A stretch of DNA of 64,000 nt from CBDCOD01 sp965219665 (GTDB lineage Bacteria; Pseudomonadota; Gammaproteobacteria; CAKMZV01): positions 62,001 through 126,000 of the forward strand of contig CBDCOD010000024.1 of the NCBI GenBank assembly GCA_965219665.1. Direction: 5' to 3'. The position numbers were made by a program, and so were the translations under genes. Below the pieces are notes generated by a model. The model saw only the letters and a list, made by a program, of their open reading frames with translations. It made no database searches and was not told the origin of the DNA. Each line of letters starts with the position of its first letter. Position 1 is the stretch's first letter. Positions 55,381-64,000 of the stretch are shown here, piece after piece.

Positions 55381-57703
55381 TTAAACCGCTTCTTTATAGA
55401 GATTCTCTTGAAACGCTATGAATGTCTGCTGTATTTCCTGTAGTGTACCAAGTTTTTGCTGAGCTTCGTGGATACTACCGTACTTAGCAAGTAACACTGT
55501 ACTTAGTTTGCTGTCATCCAGCTCATCCACGCCAACATCAACATAGCTCCGCAATACATACTCCACAAATTCGCGTTGCGCGTCATTCAACAGATTATAA
55601 ATATTATCTTTGTTAGTTTCCACGCGTGCTGCACGAGAAATAGGTGACTTGGCATAGGCGATATATTCCAACACATCAAACAAATCGCTGTCCTGTGCTT
55701 CTATCAGCTCCTGCAACTTTTCCAAATCATCTTTGTGACAGCCTGCATCTTCTAACTTTTTCAGCAACTCCCTGCGTGTCATTGGATGTGCCCATAGTTC
55801 ACGCAAACGTGCTTCACTTTCCAGTAATTCTGGCAATTTGAGCACATCAAAGAGACGCTTTAGAAACGCCCCAGCACTGATTGGCTTACCATCAACATAG
55901 AAGTAGGTGCTGCTCATACTTTGAAGCTCACGCACTTTGCCATCGCTAAGCTTGATTCTTAGTTTGGTTTTTGGTGGATCATCTTCACCGCCGCCAGTGC
56001 CACCACCGCCACTATTGTCTCCATCGCCGCCGCCAGTGTCGCCACCTTCACCACCTTCTGAATCAACTGGTTCGCCATCCCATTCAGCATCATTGAACAG
56101 GAGATAGGCGCTCACAAAATCAATGATGGTGAAATAGTGCTTGCCCTCAAATAGACGTGTGCCACGTCCAATGATTTGCTTGAACTCAATCATGCTGTTC
56201 ACAGGGCGCATCAACACAATATTACGCACATTGCGGGCATCCACGCCTGTTGTCAGCTTCTGGCTGGTGGTAAGAATTGTGGGTATGGTTTTGTCGTTAT
56301 CTTTGAACTGGTTCAAATAGGTATCACCAATCGCCCCATCATTTGCCGTTACCCGCACACAGTAATCAACGCTGGGGTGGTCTGCCGTCTGATTGATTAA
56401 ATCTCGTACCATCCCTGCATGAGCTTGATTGGCGCAGAATACTAATGTCTTTTCATTTGGATTGATGGCAGCAAGCATCTCTTCAACACGCTTTTTTTCG
56501 CGCTCTTGTATGATGATAGTCTTGTTAAAATCTTTTTCTGTGTAAACCTGTCCATTCGTTCACCTCACCCTCAATCACTTCATCTTCAGCTGTGTAGATA
56601 TATTCATCAATCGTTGTTTGAATGCGTTTGACTTTGAAGGGAGTAAGAAAGCCATCCTGTATCCCCTCTTTAAGGCTGTAGGTAAAAACAGGCTCGCCAA
56701 AATAGGCGTAGGTGTCTGCGTTATCTTTGCGTTTTGGGGTGGCTGTTAGCCCTAAATGAACAGCATCTGAGAAGTAATTGAGGATATCACGCCAGCTGCT
56801 TTCATTATTGGCACCACCTCTATGGCACTCATCAATGATGATTAAATCAAAAAAATCCGGCTCATATTCACCAAAACAGGGCTCATCGCCTTTGCCACTC
56901 ATAAAGCTCTGAAAGATGGTGAAAAAGACGCTGCCATTTTTGGGGACTTCACCACGTTTGGCTATATCATCGGGTGTGATGCGAACTAATGCTGCATCAT
57001 CAAATGCCCCAAAATCCAAATAAGCTTGGTTGGCTAAAATGTTTCTATCTGCAAGGAACAAAATACGAGGCTGACGCTTGCCATCACGCTGCAACGTCCA
57101 GCGGCTTTTGAACAGCTTCCAAGCAATTTGAAAGGCAATGAAGGTTTTGCCCGTACCTGTAGCAAGCGTAAGCAACACACGTTGCTTTTCTTCTGCAATC
57201 GCTTGAACGGCGTTGCCCACAGCCAATTGCTGATAATAGCGTGGCTGTCGTGTGCCGTTGAAATCTTCAAATGGCACATTGCTAAACGTATCAAGCCACT
57301 CATTACCGCTGCCATAAACACGCTGCCACAGCTCCTCTGGCGACGGGAAAGCCTCTACTTCACCTTCTGTGCCAGTGGCGTGATTGATTTCATAGATGGC
57401 GTTGCCGTTCGCAGCAAAGCTGGTTTGCAGGCGCAGTTTTTGCGCATACAACTTGGCTTGTGCCACACCCTCAGTCACTTCCAGCTCATTGCTTTTGGCT
57501 TCTACCACGGCAAGCTTAGTGTTTTTGTATTCTAATATGTAATCCGCTTTAAGCTGTCCCGTACGGATGCCACTGGCGCGGATTTCACCCGCGTTGATAT
57601 TGTATTCACGCCTAAGCCGCACACCCGTTTCAGCACTGGTAATCCAACCAGCGGCTTCAAGCTGCTTATCTATAAATTCTGCACGAGTATCTGCTTCGTT
57701 CAT
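55381..57703 (-). pseudogene. hsdR: Type I restriction enzyme R subunit, frameshifted
   Basis: Two minus-strand frames make one HsdR of about 775 residues. The first (57703-56525) holds the N-terminal nuclease region (AVVEAKS), Walker A TGTGKTFIAF, DECH box and GLTATPK. It ends in a wrong-frame HRKRF at about 56545-56555; one frame over the reading continues VYTEKDFNKTIIIQEREKKR into the second frame (56478-55381), which has QIIGRGTRLF and a Gly/Asp/Ser-rich linker (GGGDGDNSGGGGTGGGED). The R subunit is probably not made whole. Its ATG overlaps the stop of the zeta-like gene. Confidence 0.88.
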
Positions 57704-58313
57704 TTTTTAGGTGGTTGTACAAGTACTTCATATACCAATTTGGCCCATTCGGGCTGTTGCGTTTTTTCAATGTATGTTTTTTCTATTACCCTTTTATTTG
57801 TGCGAAAGAGTAATCGTACATTTTTATTTTCATGCGAATTATCGTAAAAATAGCAACAATCTGCAAAGTCAAAAATGCATTTTACTTTCCTTAGTGAGCG
57901 GTGATAACGCTTAATCACTTTATCTTCAGGGACAGCATGTTTATTTTGAAGTACACGCTTTCTAATCCGTTCAATATTAATTTTGGGATCATCGGTACAG
58001 ATATAAAAAAATCAGCAGCTTTAGCTTGCTTTAGAAAATTGACTTTTTCCTGGGTGGAAAATACCGTTTCAAAGGCGAAAGATTGATTATTTCTGAGATA
58101 ATGGTTGCGTAGCGAAGTAGCCGTTTGTGCTGCTTGCAATACCTTTTCTGGGTTGTTCCAGTCGCCAAGATAATTTGCAATTTCATCTGGGTTGATGTAC
58201 TGCTTACCGCTCATCCAATCGTGGGCAAGCAATTGTTTAGTTATGGTAGTTTTGCCTGATCCGTTTGGACCCGCAATAATAAGAAGCTCGTGCTTTTTCT
58301 TAGATTTTTGCAA
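57700..58313 (-). pseudogene. Zeta-toxin-like P-loop kinase, frameshifted
   Basis: The first frame (58313-57915) begins with LLIIAGPNGSGKTTITKQ, the Walker A of zeta/PezT-like kinases, then NPDEIANYL and FAFETVFST. At about 57990-58000 the frame shifts; after the shift the sequence reads DDPKINIERIRKRV and VPEDKVIKRYHRSL, then joins the second frame (57918-57700). Zeta toxins phosphorylate UDP-GlcNAc in known cases. The C-terminal half is lost unless frameshifting occurs. Overlaps hsdR by four bases (ATGA). Confidence 0.8.
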
Positions 58314-58315
58314 AT

Positions 58316-58507
58316 CTAAAGGGATGGTTTTTTGGACGTTTTTTTGATTTGACGATTTTTTTCGCGCACGGAATCACCAGCCGCTTTGATAACTTGTCGC
58401 AAACCATTCAAGCCCTTACGATATCGCGTGTCTTTTTCCGTGATCTGTTTAATTACACCTGCTGCAATTAATTCTTGCTCAAATTTTAAAAGATCTTCAG
58501 TAGTCAT
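58316..58507 (-). CDS. Small protein upstream of zeta-like gene, possible antitoxin
   Basis: 63 residues, helical and strongly basic at the C-terminus (EKNRQIKKTSKKP). It ends 2 bases before the zeta-like gene, an arrangement typical of antitoxin-toxin pairs. No known antitoxin family was recognised. The assignment is from position only. Confidence 0.5.
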   Translation of the reverse strand: MTTEDLLKFEQELIAAGVIKQITEKDTRYRKGLNGLRQVIKAAGDSVREKNRQIKKTSKKPSL

Positions 58508-58559
58508 ATTAGTTAGTCTTTGTGTTTCTGTCGTTAACGTATAGCAAATTCTATTATAA

Positions 58560-59484
58560 ACACTGTATTATGCAACGGCTTAATTTTCTTATCCATTACA
58601 CGAGTTCGCTTCGTTCATGTTGCCTCGCCTTGTAGTTGTTGTGCGAGGATGGCGGATTTTAAGCGCTATGCAAAGTTTCCTTTTTTTAATGATGCAAAAT
58701 TTTGCGAATTTCTTATGCTTTATCAATTTCGGAGACTAAATGGCATCAACTAGCTACGATGCGTTGCTGTTCTGAACAGATTGGAAAGGGAATAGTTCAT
58801 CTGCGAATTTTCCATGTCATTAATGTTTTGCTGATGCGATAAAGTACCCCTTCGTTCTAACAGTCATTTGCCAGGCTTTAGGTAGTTGTTGCGTACAAAA
58901 TGGCGGATTTGAACCAGATAATCAACAGATTTACTGGGCTGGAATCGCTTACATCAACTTCAGGCTTGCATTAAAACGCTAGCATCTTTTGAAATAAAAG
59001 CTATCATTTCCAAAATTGCCAACTATGCAGGTATTAGCAGCTATCGTACCAATTGCAGTAACTGTACCCTTATGGCCAGTTTGAGGGCGTCTAGCAGTTT
59101 TTTAGACCAAAGTTCAGCTGTAATCTCGTTTTTGAATTGAATAAATATTACTATCGAACTGAAAGTTCACCTGTTTGAGAACCATGCTGTCATTATATCC
59201 CCCCCATAAAAAGCACTTATCATTTCACGGGGGCGATGTTTTGACTTTCAAAACGCTTTTACTGAGAGCCAACTTCGTTGCGATGCTTCTTAAGGAGCTT
59301 CAATGTTTCCCACATTCAAGCATTTTTCTAAAGGCAAATTGATTAGTAATGAACTCCCTTAAATTTTCTTTTTCGTCATACTTTTAAGTTCAGCTATCTC
59401 GAATTCGCTTTATCAATCTCAGCAAAGGCGGCATCCAGTTTGGCGACGATGCGTTGCTGCTCTGCGAGTGGGGGGATTGGAAAA
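58560..59484 (-). pseudogene. hsdS: Decayed type I specificity subunit hsdS
   Basis: No open frame survives in the 1.2 kb between 58508 and 59742, but HsdS conserved-region fragments do, on the minus strand and in order: IPPLAEQQRIVAKLDAAF and EIDKANSR then stop (59480-59394), FKSAI and QQLPKAW (about 58915-58870), SEQQRIVAS (about 58780-58745), EIDKA, and NFKSAILAQQLQGE (about 58670-58625). These are the central and distal repeats that separate the two target-recognition domains. The recognition domains themselves are shrunken and full of stops. Confidence 0.75.
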
Positions 59485-59742
59485 ATTCAATTGGTTCACC
59501 TAAACTGTCATTGATAATCTAATGCCTGTGCTGCACCAGTTACACGTGCCATTAACCTCAGGTAAATCAGGATGGAGATTAGCATATAAAACAGCAAATT
59601 TAGGCATATTATTTCAGATGAAATCTTATCTAGAGCAATCACGGTTGTGATAACTCTATTCAAGCATTGCACATTAACACGCAACTAAACGGATCAGGTA
59701 AACGTGATTCAAGTATCTCGCCGCATGTGGAACCTTTGCAAT

Positions 59743-60264
59743 CTACACGGTTAACAAGTTGCTTGGTTCAGCGTGGTAATAAACGGGCTTTATTTTCTGT
59801 TTGAAAAGCTGCCTGTTAATTCCATTTGCAGTCCAAATGACAACGTATTCACCATCCTCTAGACTGATCTCTTTTGTCTGAATCCTTTCACCATCTGTGC
59901 TAGATTCACATTTTGCATCGCACCAAGCTTTACTTTGCTTCCACATCACAGCGGATGGGTTTTGATAAAATACCTGCCCTACCCTGTCGATATGTTCACG
60001 CAATTTGGCATTATCCAAGTGGTTATAAATAGATAGATTGACCAAGTAAGGATTACTGGAGTCATCTAATGCATTATGTATAGTGCTCAAATCCTGAAAT
60101 GTGAGATCCTTACCGAACATGGTCAGATCTATATCGGATCCATTTCTGTAATTGCCTTTGGCACGGGAACCATAGACAACAACCTTTGTTACCTTGTTGT
60201 GCCTGGCAAAAATTGCCCGCATCTCATCCAGCGTACTCTGGGGCAAACCAAAGGATCGGCTCAT
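59743..60264 (-). CDS. mntA: MNT-type nucleotidyltransferase antitoxin (MntA-like)
   Basis: 173 residues from ATG 60264, which overlaps the hepT stop by four bases. The nucleotidyltransferase motif GSX10DXD is at 32-46 (GSRAKGNYRNGSDID). In known MntA proteins it adds AMP to the HepT tyrosine and neutralises it. The position of the usual third acidic residue reads PYLVNLSIY (Asn76). After about residue 105, where the family normally ends, there is an extra segment of about 68 residues with GEYVVIWTANG. The gene sits between hepT and the hsdS remains. Confidence 0.8.
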   Translation of the reverse strand: MSRSFGLPQSTLDEMRAIFARHNKVTKVVVYGSRAKGNYRNGSDIDLTMFGKDLTFQDLSTIHNALDDSSNPYLVNLSIYNHLDNAKLREHIDRVGQVFYQNPSAVMWKQSKAWCDAKCESSTDGERIQTKEISLEDGEYVVIWTANGINRQLFKQKIKPVYYHAEPSNLLTV

Positions 60265-60677
60265 TCTGTTTCCTCTGCAAGCCACTGATTCGCCGCTTGT
60301 TGTAAGTGTTGAAAGGCAGGTAAAAACATGTCCAATATATTATCCAATAGCTCTTTTGCGACCTCTTTGTTATAGGTGTGTGAACTGAGGTTCCGCTTTT
60401 CAATGGCAGCCAGCCATACCTGAGCATCATCTATATATCCTTTATTAAAGGCTTCTCGATACACGGTTTTAGGCACGGGCTGAAAAGTTAAGCCATCGTG
60501 TGACATTTTATCTTTAAGCAAATTCCAGCTCAATTCCAACACCATTTCAAAAGCCTGAATGGTAGCGAGCATGCCTGTTTCTTCTGCTATGGAGACATCT
60601 TCTGACACCCTTTCCAGAAGCCTCAGAGCCTTAACATAATTATTAAACCGTTGTTGCCAACGCACATCTTTGTTCAT
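60261..60677 (-). CDS. hepT: HEPN toxin (HepT-like, HI0074 family)
   Basis: 138 helical residues. The HepT motif RX4HXY is intact (Arg95, His100, Tyr102 in RNLSSHTY), the active site of HEPN ribonucleases and the AMPylation target. Typical segments: FEMVLELSWNLLKDKM and YREAFNKGYIDD. Its ATG overlaps the end of hsdM by four bases, so it was built into the restriction operon. Reading frame is intact. Confidence 0.85.
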   Translation of the reverse strand: MNKDVRWQQRFNNYVKALRLLERVSEDVSIAEETGMLATIQAFEMVLELSWNLLKDKMSHDGLTFQPVPKTVYREAFNKGYIDDAQVWLAAIEKRNLSSHTYNKEVAKELLDNILDMFLPAFQHLQQAANQWLAEETE

Positions 60678-62130
60678 AACAACGCCTTAATGGCCTGTAA
60701 TGCTTGAGCAGCTTGTGCGTCCAATTCTTCAATCTCCGCAATGATTTCTGCTGGGGTGCGATCATCCACTTCCTCAACCCGATTGGGGTTATTGACCGTC
60801 AAATCCCATGTGTCTGTGTTGATATCTGCAATAGTTCACCAGCCAGCTATTATCGCTAAGCTCCTGCGTTTTAGACATCTCAACAAATTCAGCCAAATCT
60901 TTTTCATTCAGCGGATTAGTTTTACCCATATTTCTGCCAACGTTCAGTTGGTAATACCAAACCTTGTTTGTTGGCTTGCCCTTTTCAAAAAACAGCACCA
61001 CAGTTTTAACGCCCGTACCAATAAAAGCACCGCCTGGCAAATCCAGCACTGCAAAAAGATTACACTCCTCTAATAACTGTTTACGCAGGGCTATGCTGGC
61101 GTTGTCTGTGTTGCTGAGGAAGGTGTTTTTGATAACCACACCACAGCGTCCACCACTTTTAAGAATTTTGATGAAATGCTGTAAGAACAGATAAGCGGTT
61201 TCACTGGTTTTGATGGGGAAAGTTCTGCTGAATTTCTGCCCGCTCCTTACCGCCAAAAGGCGGATTAGCCAGCACTACATCCACTCTGTCCTTTTGCTGA
61301 ATGTCTGCAATATTTTCTGCCAATGTGTTGCTATGCACGATATTGGGTGCCTCAACCCCGTGCAGTATCATATTCATAATACCAATCACGTAGGCGAGTG
61401 ACTTTTTCTCTTTGCCAATGAAAGTGCTGTGTTGCAGCTGTTCGTAGTCAGCGGCACTCAGCACACCTTGCCCACGCATCCACGCATAAGCCTCACACAG
61501 AAAGCCAGCACTACCCACCGCACCATCGTAAACAGTCTCGCCAATCTGTGGGTTAGTGACTTTTACGATGCTTTTAATGAGGGGGCGTGGCGTGTAATAC
61601 TCACCGCCGTTACGTCCGGCATTGCCCATATTTTTAATCTTATCTTCATACAGACTGCTGAGTTCGTGCTTGTCCTCATTGCTAAGAAACTGTAACTCAT
61701 CCACTTTATTGATGACATCACGCAGAGCATAGCCACTTTGAAGTTTGTTGCGAACTTCCCCAAATATCTCACCAATTTTGTAGGTGATGCTACGGGGATT
61801 TTCCGCAGTCTGTTTGAAGCTGGCTAAATGCGGAAATAACTTAAAATTCACAAAATCCCGCAAATCATCGCCCGTCATTGCGGTGTTGTAATCTAATGCA
61901 CCGTCAGCTCGTTTTGGTGCAGCCCACTCAGCCCAACGAAATTCACCATCAATAATACGGTTATAGGCTTTACTGTCAAGTTGTGCTGCTGTTTCCTTAT
62001 CAGACTCAAAATCATCCAAATATTTGAGGAACAGTATCCAGCTGGTTTGCTCAATATAATCAAGCTCGCTGCTGCATCCAGCGTCTTTCCATAGCGTATC
62101 ATCAATATTTTTGAATGCTGCTTCGTACAT
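60674..62130 (-). pseudogene. hsdM: Type I restriction-modification M subunit, two frameshifts
   Basis: N-terminal part (62130-61201) has the HsdM helical domain, YYTPRPL, the SAM-site VYDGAVGSAGFL and the catalytic NPPFGG. At a four-base C run (61215-61218 on the plus strand as G) the frame is lost; one base fewer would continue FPIKTSETAYLFLQHFIKIL in the second part (61256-60789). A second shift at about 60834-60837 breaks WLV from TIADINTDTWDLTVNNPN, whose frame runs to the true stop at 60674. No adenine methylation is expected from it as it stands. Confidence 0.88.
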
Positions 62131-62217
62131 AAGTCGTCTGTTCTGTTTATTGGTGGCACTATTATAAGTATATGGAATAGATAATGCCAGAGCTGCAGAG
62201 CTCAGTAGTATATAGCC

Positions 62218-62241
62218 TTAAAGCATTCGGGGTGCTTTTTT
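62218..62241 (+). terminator. Terminator-like hairpin
   Basis: Stem AAAGCA/TGCTTT with a seven-base loop, then a T run. On the plus strand it is a fair intrinsic terminator; on the minus strand it lies just downstream of tRNA-Met and could end that transcript. Confidence 0.45.
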
Positions 62242-62275
62242 ATAGTGCTGTGGCAAGTGTGTGAATGGTTACGGA

Positions 62276-62352
62276 TGGTGGCTATACCTGGGCTTGAACC
62301 AGGGACCTCATCATTATGAGTGATGCGCTCTAACCAGCTGAGCTATATAGCC
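62276..62352 (-). tRNA. tRNA-Met (elongator, anticodon CAT)
   Basis: 77 bases. Acceptor GGCTATA pairs with TATAGCC, discriminator A, encoded CCA. Loop CTCATAA gives CAT. Overall similarity to E. coli elongator tRNA-Met (GGCTAC start, CATCACTCATAATGATG arm) favours Met over the lysidine-modified tRNA-Ile2. It borders the restriction cluster. Confidence 0.94.
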
Positions 62353-62546
62353 ACAATATGATAGTACCTTAAGGTGAGCGATTTTTTGATTTTCGCCCAA
62401 AGCCTTTGGAGTATTTTTTGTTGGTAATATCAATTGTATATCACTGTTGATTATTATTCGTTGGCGTTCAAGCCGGCTCATTTATAAGCGTTTTCCCGCT
62501 AAAAAATCCACCATTTTTGCACCAAAAAAACCAGTTTAGATATACA

Positions 62547-62576
62547 TTGACAACAAGGTTAATTTTACCTTATTCC
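62547..62576 (+). promoter_or_regulatory. Candidate promoter with internal palindrome
   Basis: TTGACA at 62547-62552 and TATTCC 18 bases on, with an inverted repeat AAGGT-TAATTTT-ACCTT (62556-62572) between them, as an operator would lie. The 356 bases from 62353 to 62708 are AT-rich and show no gene. Confidence 0.35.
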
Positions 62577-62708
62577 TTGATTTTTCATTGTGCTTTATTT
62601 TTTTATTAGCGTTCTTAAAAATGGCTTCATTTTCAAAAACGCGCTAATTCTTGGCGAGCAGATGTGTGGTAAGGCCTGAGTTTAGTGGACAGTTTTTTGT
62701 TTCGCAGC

Positions 62709-63017
62709 ATGACAGTTATTGTCTTAACACCAACAGCGTTGGGTCGCGTCTCATTTGAGCTTGAACCGCTGGTTGCGATCAAGCCCACGCGACAGCCCGT
62801 AGGCTAACGACTAGTCGTACAAGGCACGCTTGGCTCACCAAGACCGCGCGAGATTATATCGATCCCGAAACTGGGTTGTATAAGTGCCACCGTTCGCGGT
62901 AAAAATGCCGCAAGGCGATTAAAAGGATTGACCCTTAGGGTTGGTGTAGATAAAATTTCTGCAACAAAAAGCAACGCGTTGCAACGACTTTGCAACACGG
63001 TTGCGAGTGGCATTTAG
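62709..63017 (+). pseudogene. Interrupted reading frame of unknown type
   Basis: A frame from ATG 62709 to TAG 63015-63017 is open except for one TAA at codon 33. Both halves look protein-like (VIVLTPTALGRVSFELEPLV; KLGCISATVRGKNAARRLKG), and the stretch is GC-richer than its surroundings. I recognise no family. A non-coding RNA is the other option. Its 3' end has repeated TTGCAAC/GTTGCAA words. Confidence 0.25.
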
Positions 63018-63032
63018 GACGAAGGGGGCTGT

Positions 63033-63245
63033 ATGATGCAGAAGGTAGTTTCAGAATATAAAGTTATACATTCATCTTGCGCTAATGAATTGTCTAAGAA
63101 GGTATGCACACTGATTAATGACGGGTGGCAGCCATATGGCAGCATTGCTTATGCCGAGTTCTGCCCGCCTGCGTCAGCGTACAATGAAGCGACCAACCAA
63201 TTTGTTCAAGCTATGGTTCGCTATGATAAAATAGGGTTTCTATGA
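63033..63245 (+). CDS. DUF1737-like small protein
   Basis: 70 residues. EYKVIHSSCANELSKKVCTLINDGWQPYG and the closing FVQAMVRY resemble the small DUF1737 proteins, common in phages and mobile regions, with unknown function. Good ribosome site (AGGGGG) before two adjacent ATGs (63033 and 63036). Confidence 0.65.
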   Translation: MMQKVVSEYKVIHSSCANELSKKVCTLINDGWQPYGSIAYAEFCPPASAYNEATNQFVQAMVRYDKIGFL

Positions 63246-63294
63246 TGGTCCTGCAACATGATTGTGGGCAGTATTTGGGTATTGATGTTAGAGC

Positions 63295-64000
63295 ATGACT
63301 AAAAAAAAGATAGCGATAAAATATTTTAAGGCAACCACTGAAAATCTGCCTAATGGGCAATCTTTGTATGGAGAGCTGGCGGATTTACATGTGGAGGACG
63401 AAAGCATTACATTGCGTGAGAGGCAACATACTATAGAGTTGTATGATGTCAAAAAAAAACCAGATAGATTCGAGGGCTATATCCGAAAGCATAGACGTGA
63501 TAATTTACCCAGTATAGGAAAAATTGGCGAGGAAGATAAGGAGTTAAATTTAACGGCAGATGAAGGTGTTATAGAGCGGTCGCGCTTTATTGTTTATAAG
63601 GAGCATGAAATAGTTTTGATTCACCAAAATAGATATGCAGGCGGTGATACAGTATTGTCGCGGACATATACAAACCAATTAAACAAAACAATCACCCTCT
63701 ATCCGGTTCTATTGAAAGGATCGTTGCAACGCTTATTCAACCACAAAGGTCAAATTAAAAACATATATTTTCGTATTGCTGCACCCTCGCATGATGCAAT
63801 CAAAGATGACCCAGATGACATGTTTACCAATGATCTAATGAAATTGCTAGATGACGGCGGCAATACTGTGGGCATATCAGTTTCAGGTGATTATAAACTT
63901 TCAGAAGGAACAAGTCGCAGATCCATAAACCCCTCAATCCTTCAGAAAATAAAAAAGACCCTTTGTAGCCCAAATTTGGTATCCGCGAAAATAGAACTGG
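63295..64000 (+). CDS. Unidentified protein, cut by the window end
   Basis: At least 235 residues from ATG 63295, open to the last base. The N-terminus is KKKIAIKYFKATTENLPNG; a central segment reads RRDNLPSIGKIGEEDKELNL followed by acidic residues, and later RSRFIVYKEHEIVLIHQNRY. I am not sure of the family; it looks like the stand-alone proteins of about 300 residues found near phage or defence genes. It starts 49 bases after the DUF1737-like gene and may be co-transcribed. Confidence 0.6.
   Translation, partial: MTKKKIAIKYFKATTENLPNGQSLYGELADLHVEDESITLRERQHTIELYDVKKKPDRFEGYIRKHRRDNLPSIGKIGEEDKELNLTADEGVIERSRFIVYKEHEIVLIHQNRYAGGDTVLSRTYTNQLNKTITLYPVLLKGSLQRLFNHKGQIKNIYFRIAAPSHDAIKDDPDDMFTNDLMKLLDDGGNTVGISVSGDYKLSEGTSRRSINPSILQKIKKTLCSPNLVSAKIEL

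Noticed and set aside
56500..56560. Programmed frameshift in hsdR
   Set aside because: No slippery heptamer or downstream structure is evident, and neighbouring hsdM and hsdS are also broken, so decay is simpler.
62200..62352. Attachment-site repeat of tRNA-Met
   Set aside because: Only the 5' part of the tRNA (TATATAGCC) recurs nearby; no copy of the 3' end was seen at the other side of the restriction cluster.

Overview
The window is a gene-dense, AT-leaning bacterial chromosome segment. The rpsF-rpsR-rplI-dnaB cluster, a cbb3 oxidase operon with its own copper P-type ATPase, and LptFG/MlaA envelope genes mark a Gram-negative bacterium, most likely a gammaproteobacterium. I cannot name the genus. 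It respires with a high-affinity cytochrome cbb3 oxidase and appears able to take up and deaminate taurine.

Layout, left to right. 1-1195: end of msrB, mlaA and tRNA-Arg. 1266-10159: one dense plus-strand run, glmU-rep-dnaE-lptF-lptG. 10167-11747: pckA on the minus strand. 11988-14812: topA-purE. 14884-20679: a C-terminal processing protease, then a four-gene envelope machine (MotA/TolQ-like protein, two different MotB/OmpA-like proteins, TolC-like channel). 20700-22694: pncC-recA-recX. 22736-25329: a LysR regulator divergent from cytochrome b561-yceI-flavin reductase. 25513-28963: rpsF-rpsR-membrane protein-rplI-dnaB. 29238-33885 (minus): hinT-polA-tauE-like-AEC transporter. 34185-39997: ccoS divergent from ccoNOQP and ccoI. 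40135-44645 (minus): tauABCXY. 45168-48354: a broken rRNA operon, 16S - tRNA-Ala - Bor-like lipoprotein - beta-barrel protein - tRNA-Ile, with no 23S or 5S. 48761-55350: argD-argF, a small secreted protein, rpsU, panD, guaB-guaA. 55381-62130 (minus): a decayed type I restriction-modification cluster carrying an MNT/HEPN pair and a broken zeta-like toxin. 62276 to the end: tRNA-Met and unassigned mobile-type genes, the last one cut by the window edge.

How the genes work together. TauABC imports taurine, and TauX with TauY would oxidise it to sulfoacetaldehyde. The TauE-like exporter at 30116 could remove sulfite, but no xsc is present here. CcoNOQP needs copper delivered by CcoI and assembly by CcoS. 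The MotA/MotB/TolC genes are spaced as an operon and could form an ion-driven, envelope-spanning machine. In the restriction cluster hsdR, hsdM, hsdS and the zeta gene all carry frameshifts or decay, while the hepT and mntA reading frames are intact.

The points I would look at first are the split rRNA operon with two envelope-protein genes between its tRNAs, the enlarged helix 26 of the 16S rRNA, and the stator-like operon with two B-type subunits and a TolC partner. No CRISPR array and no intact insertion sequence was seen.
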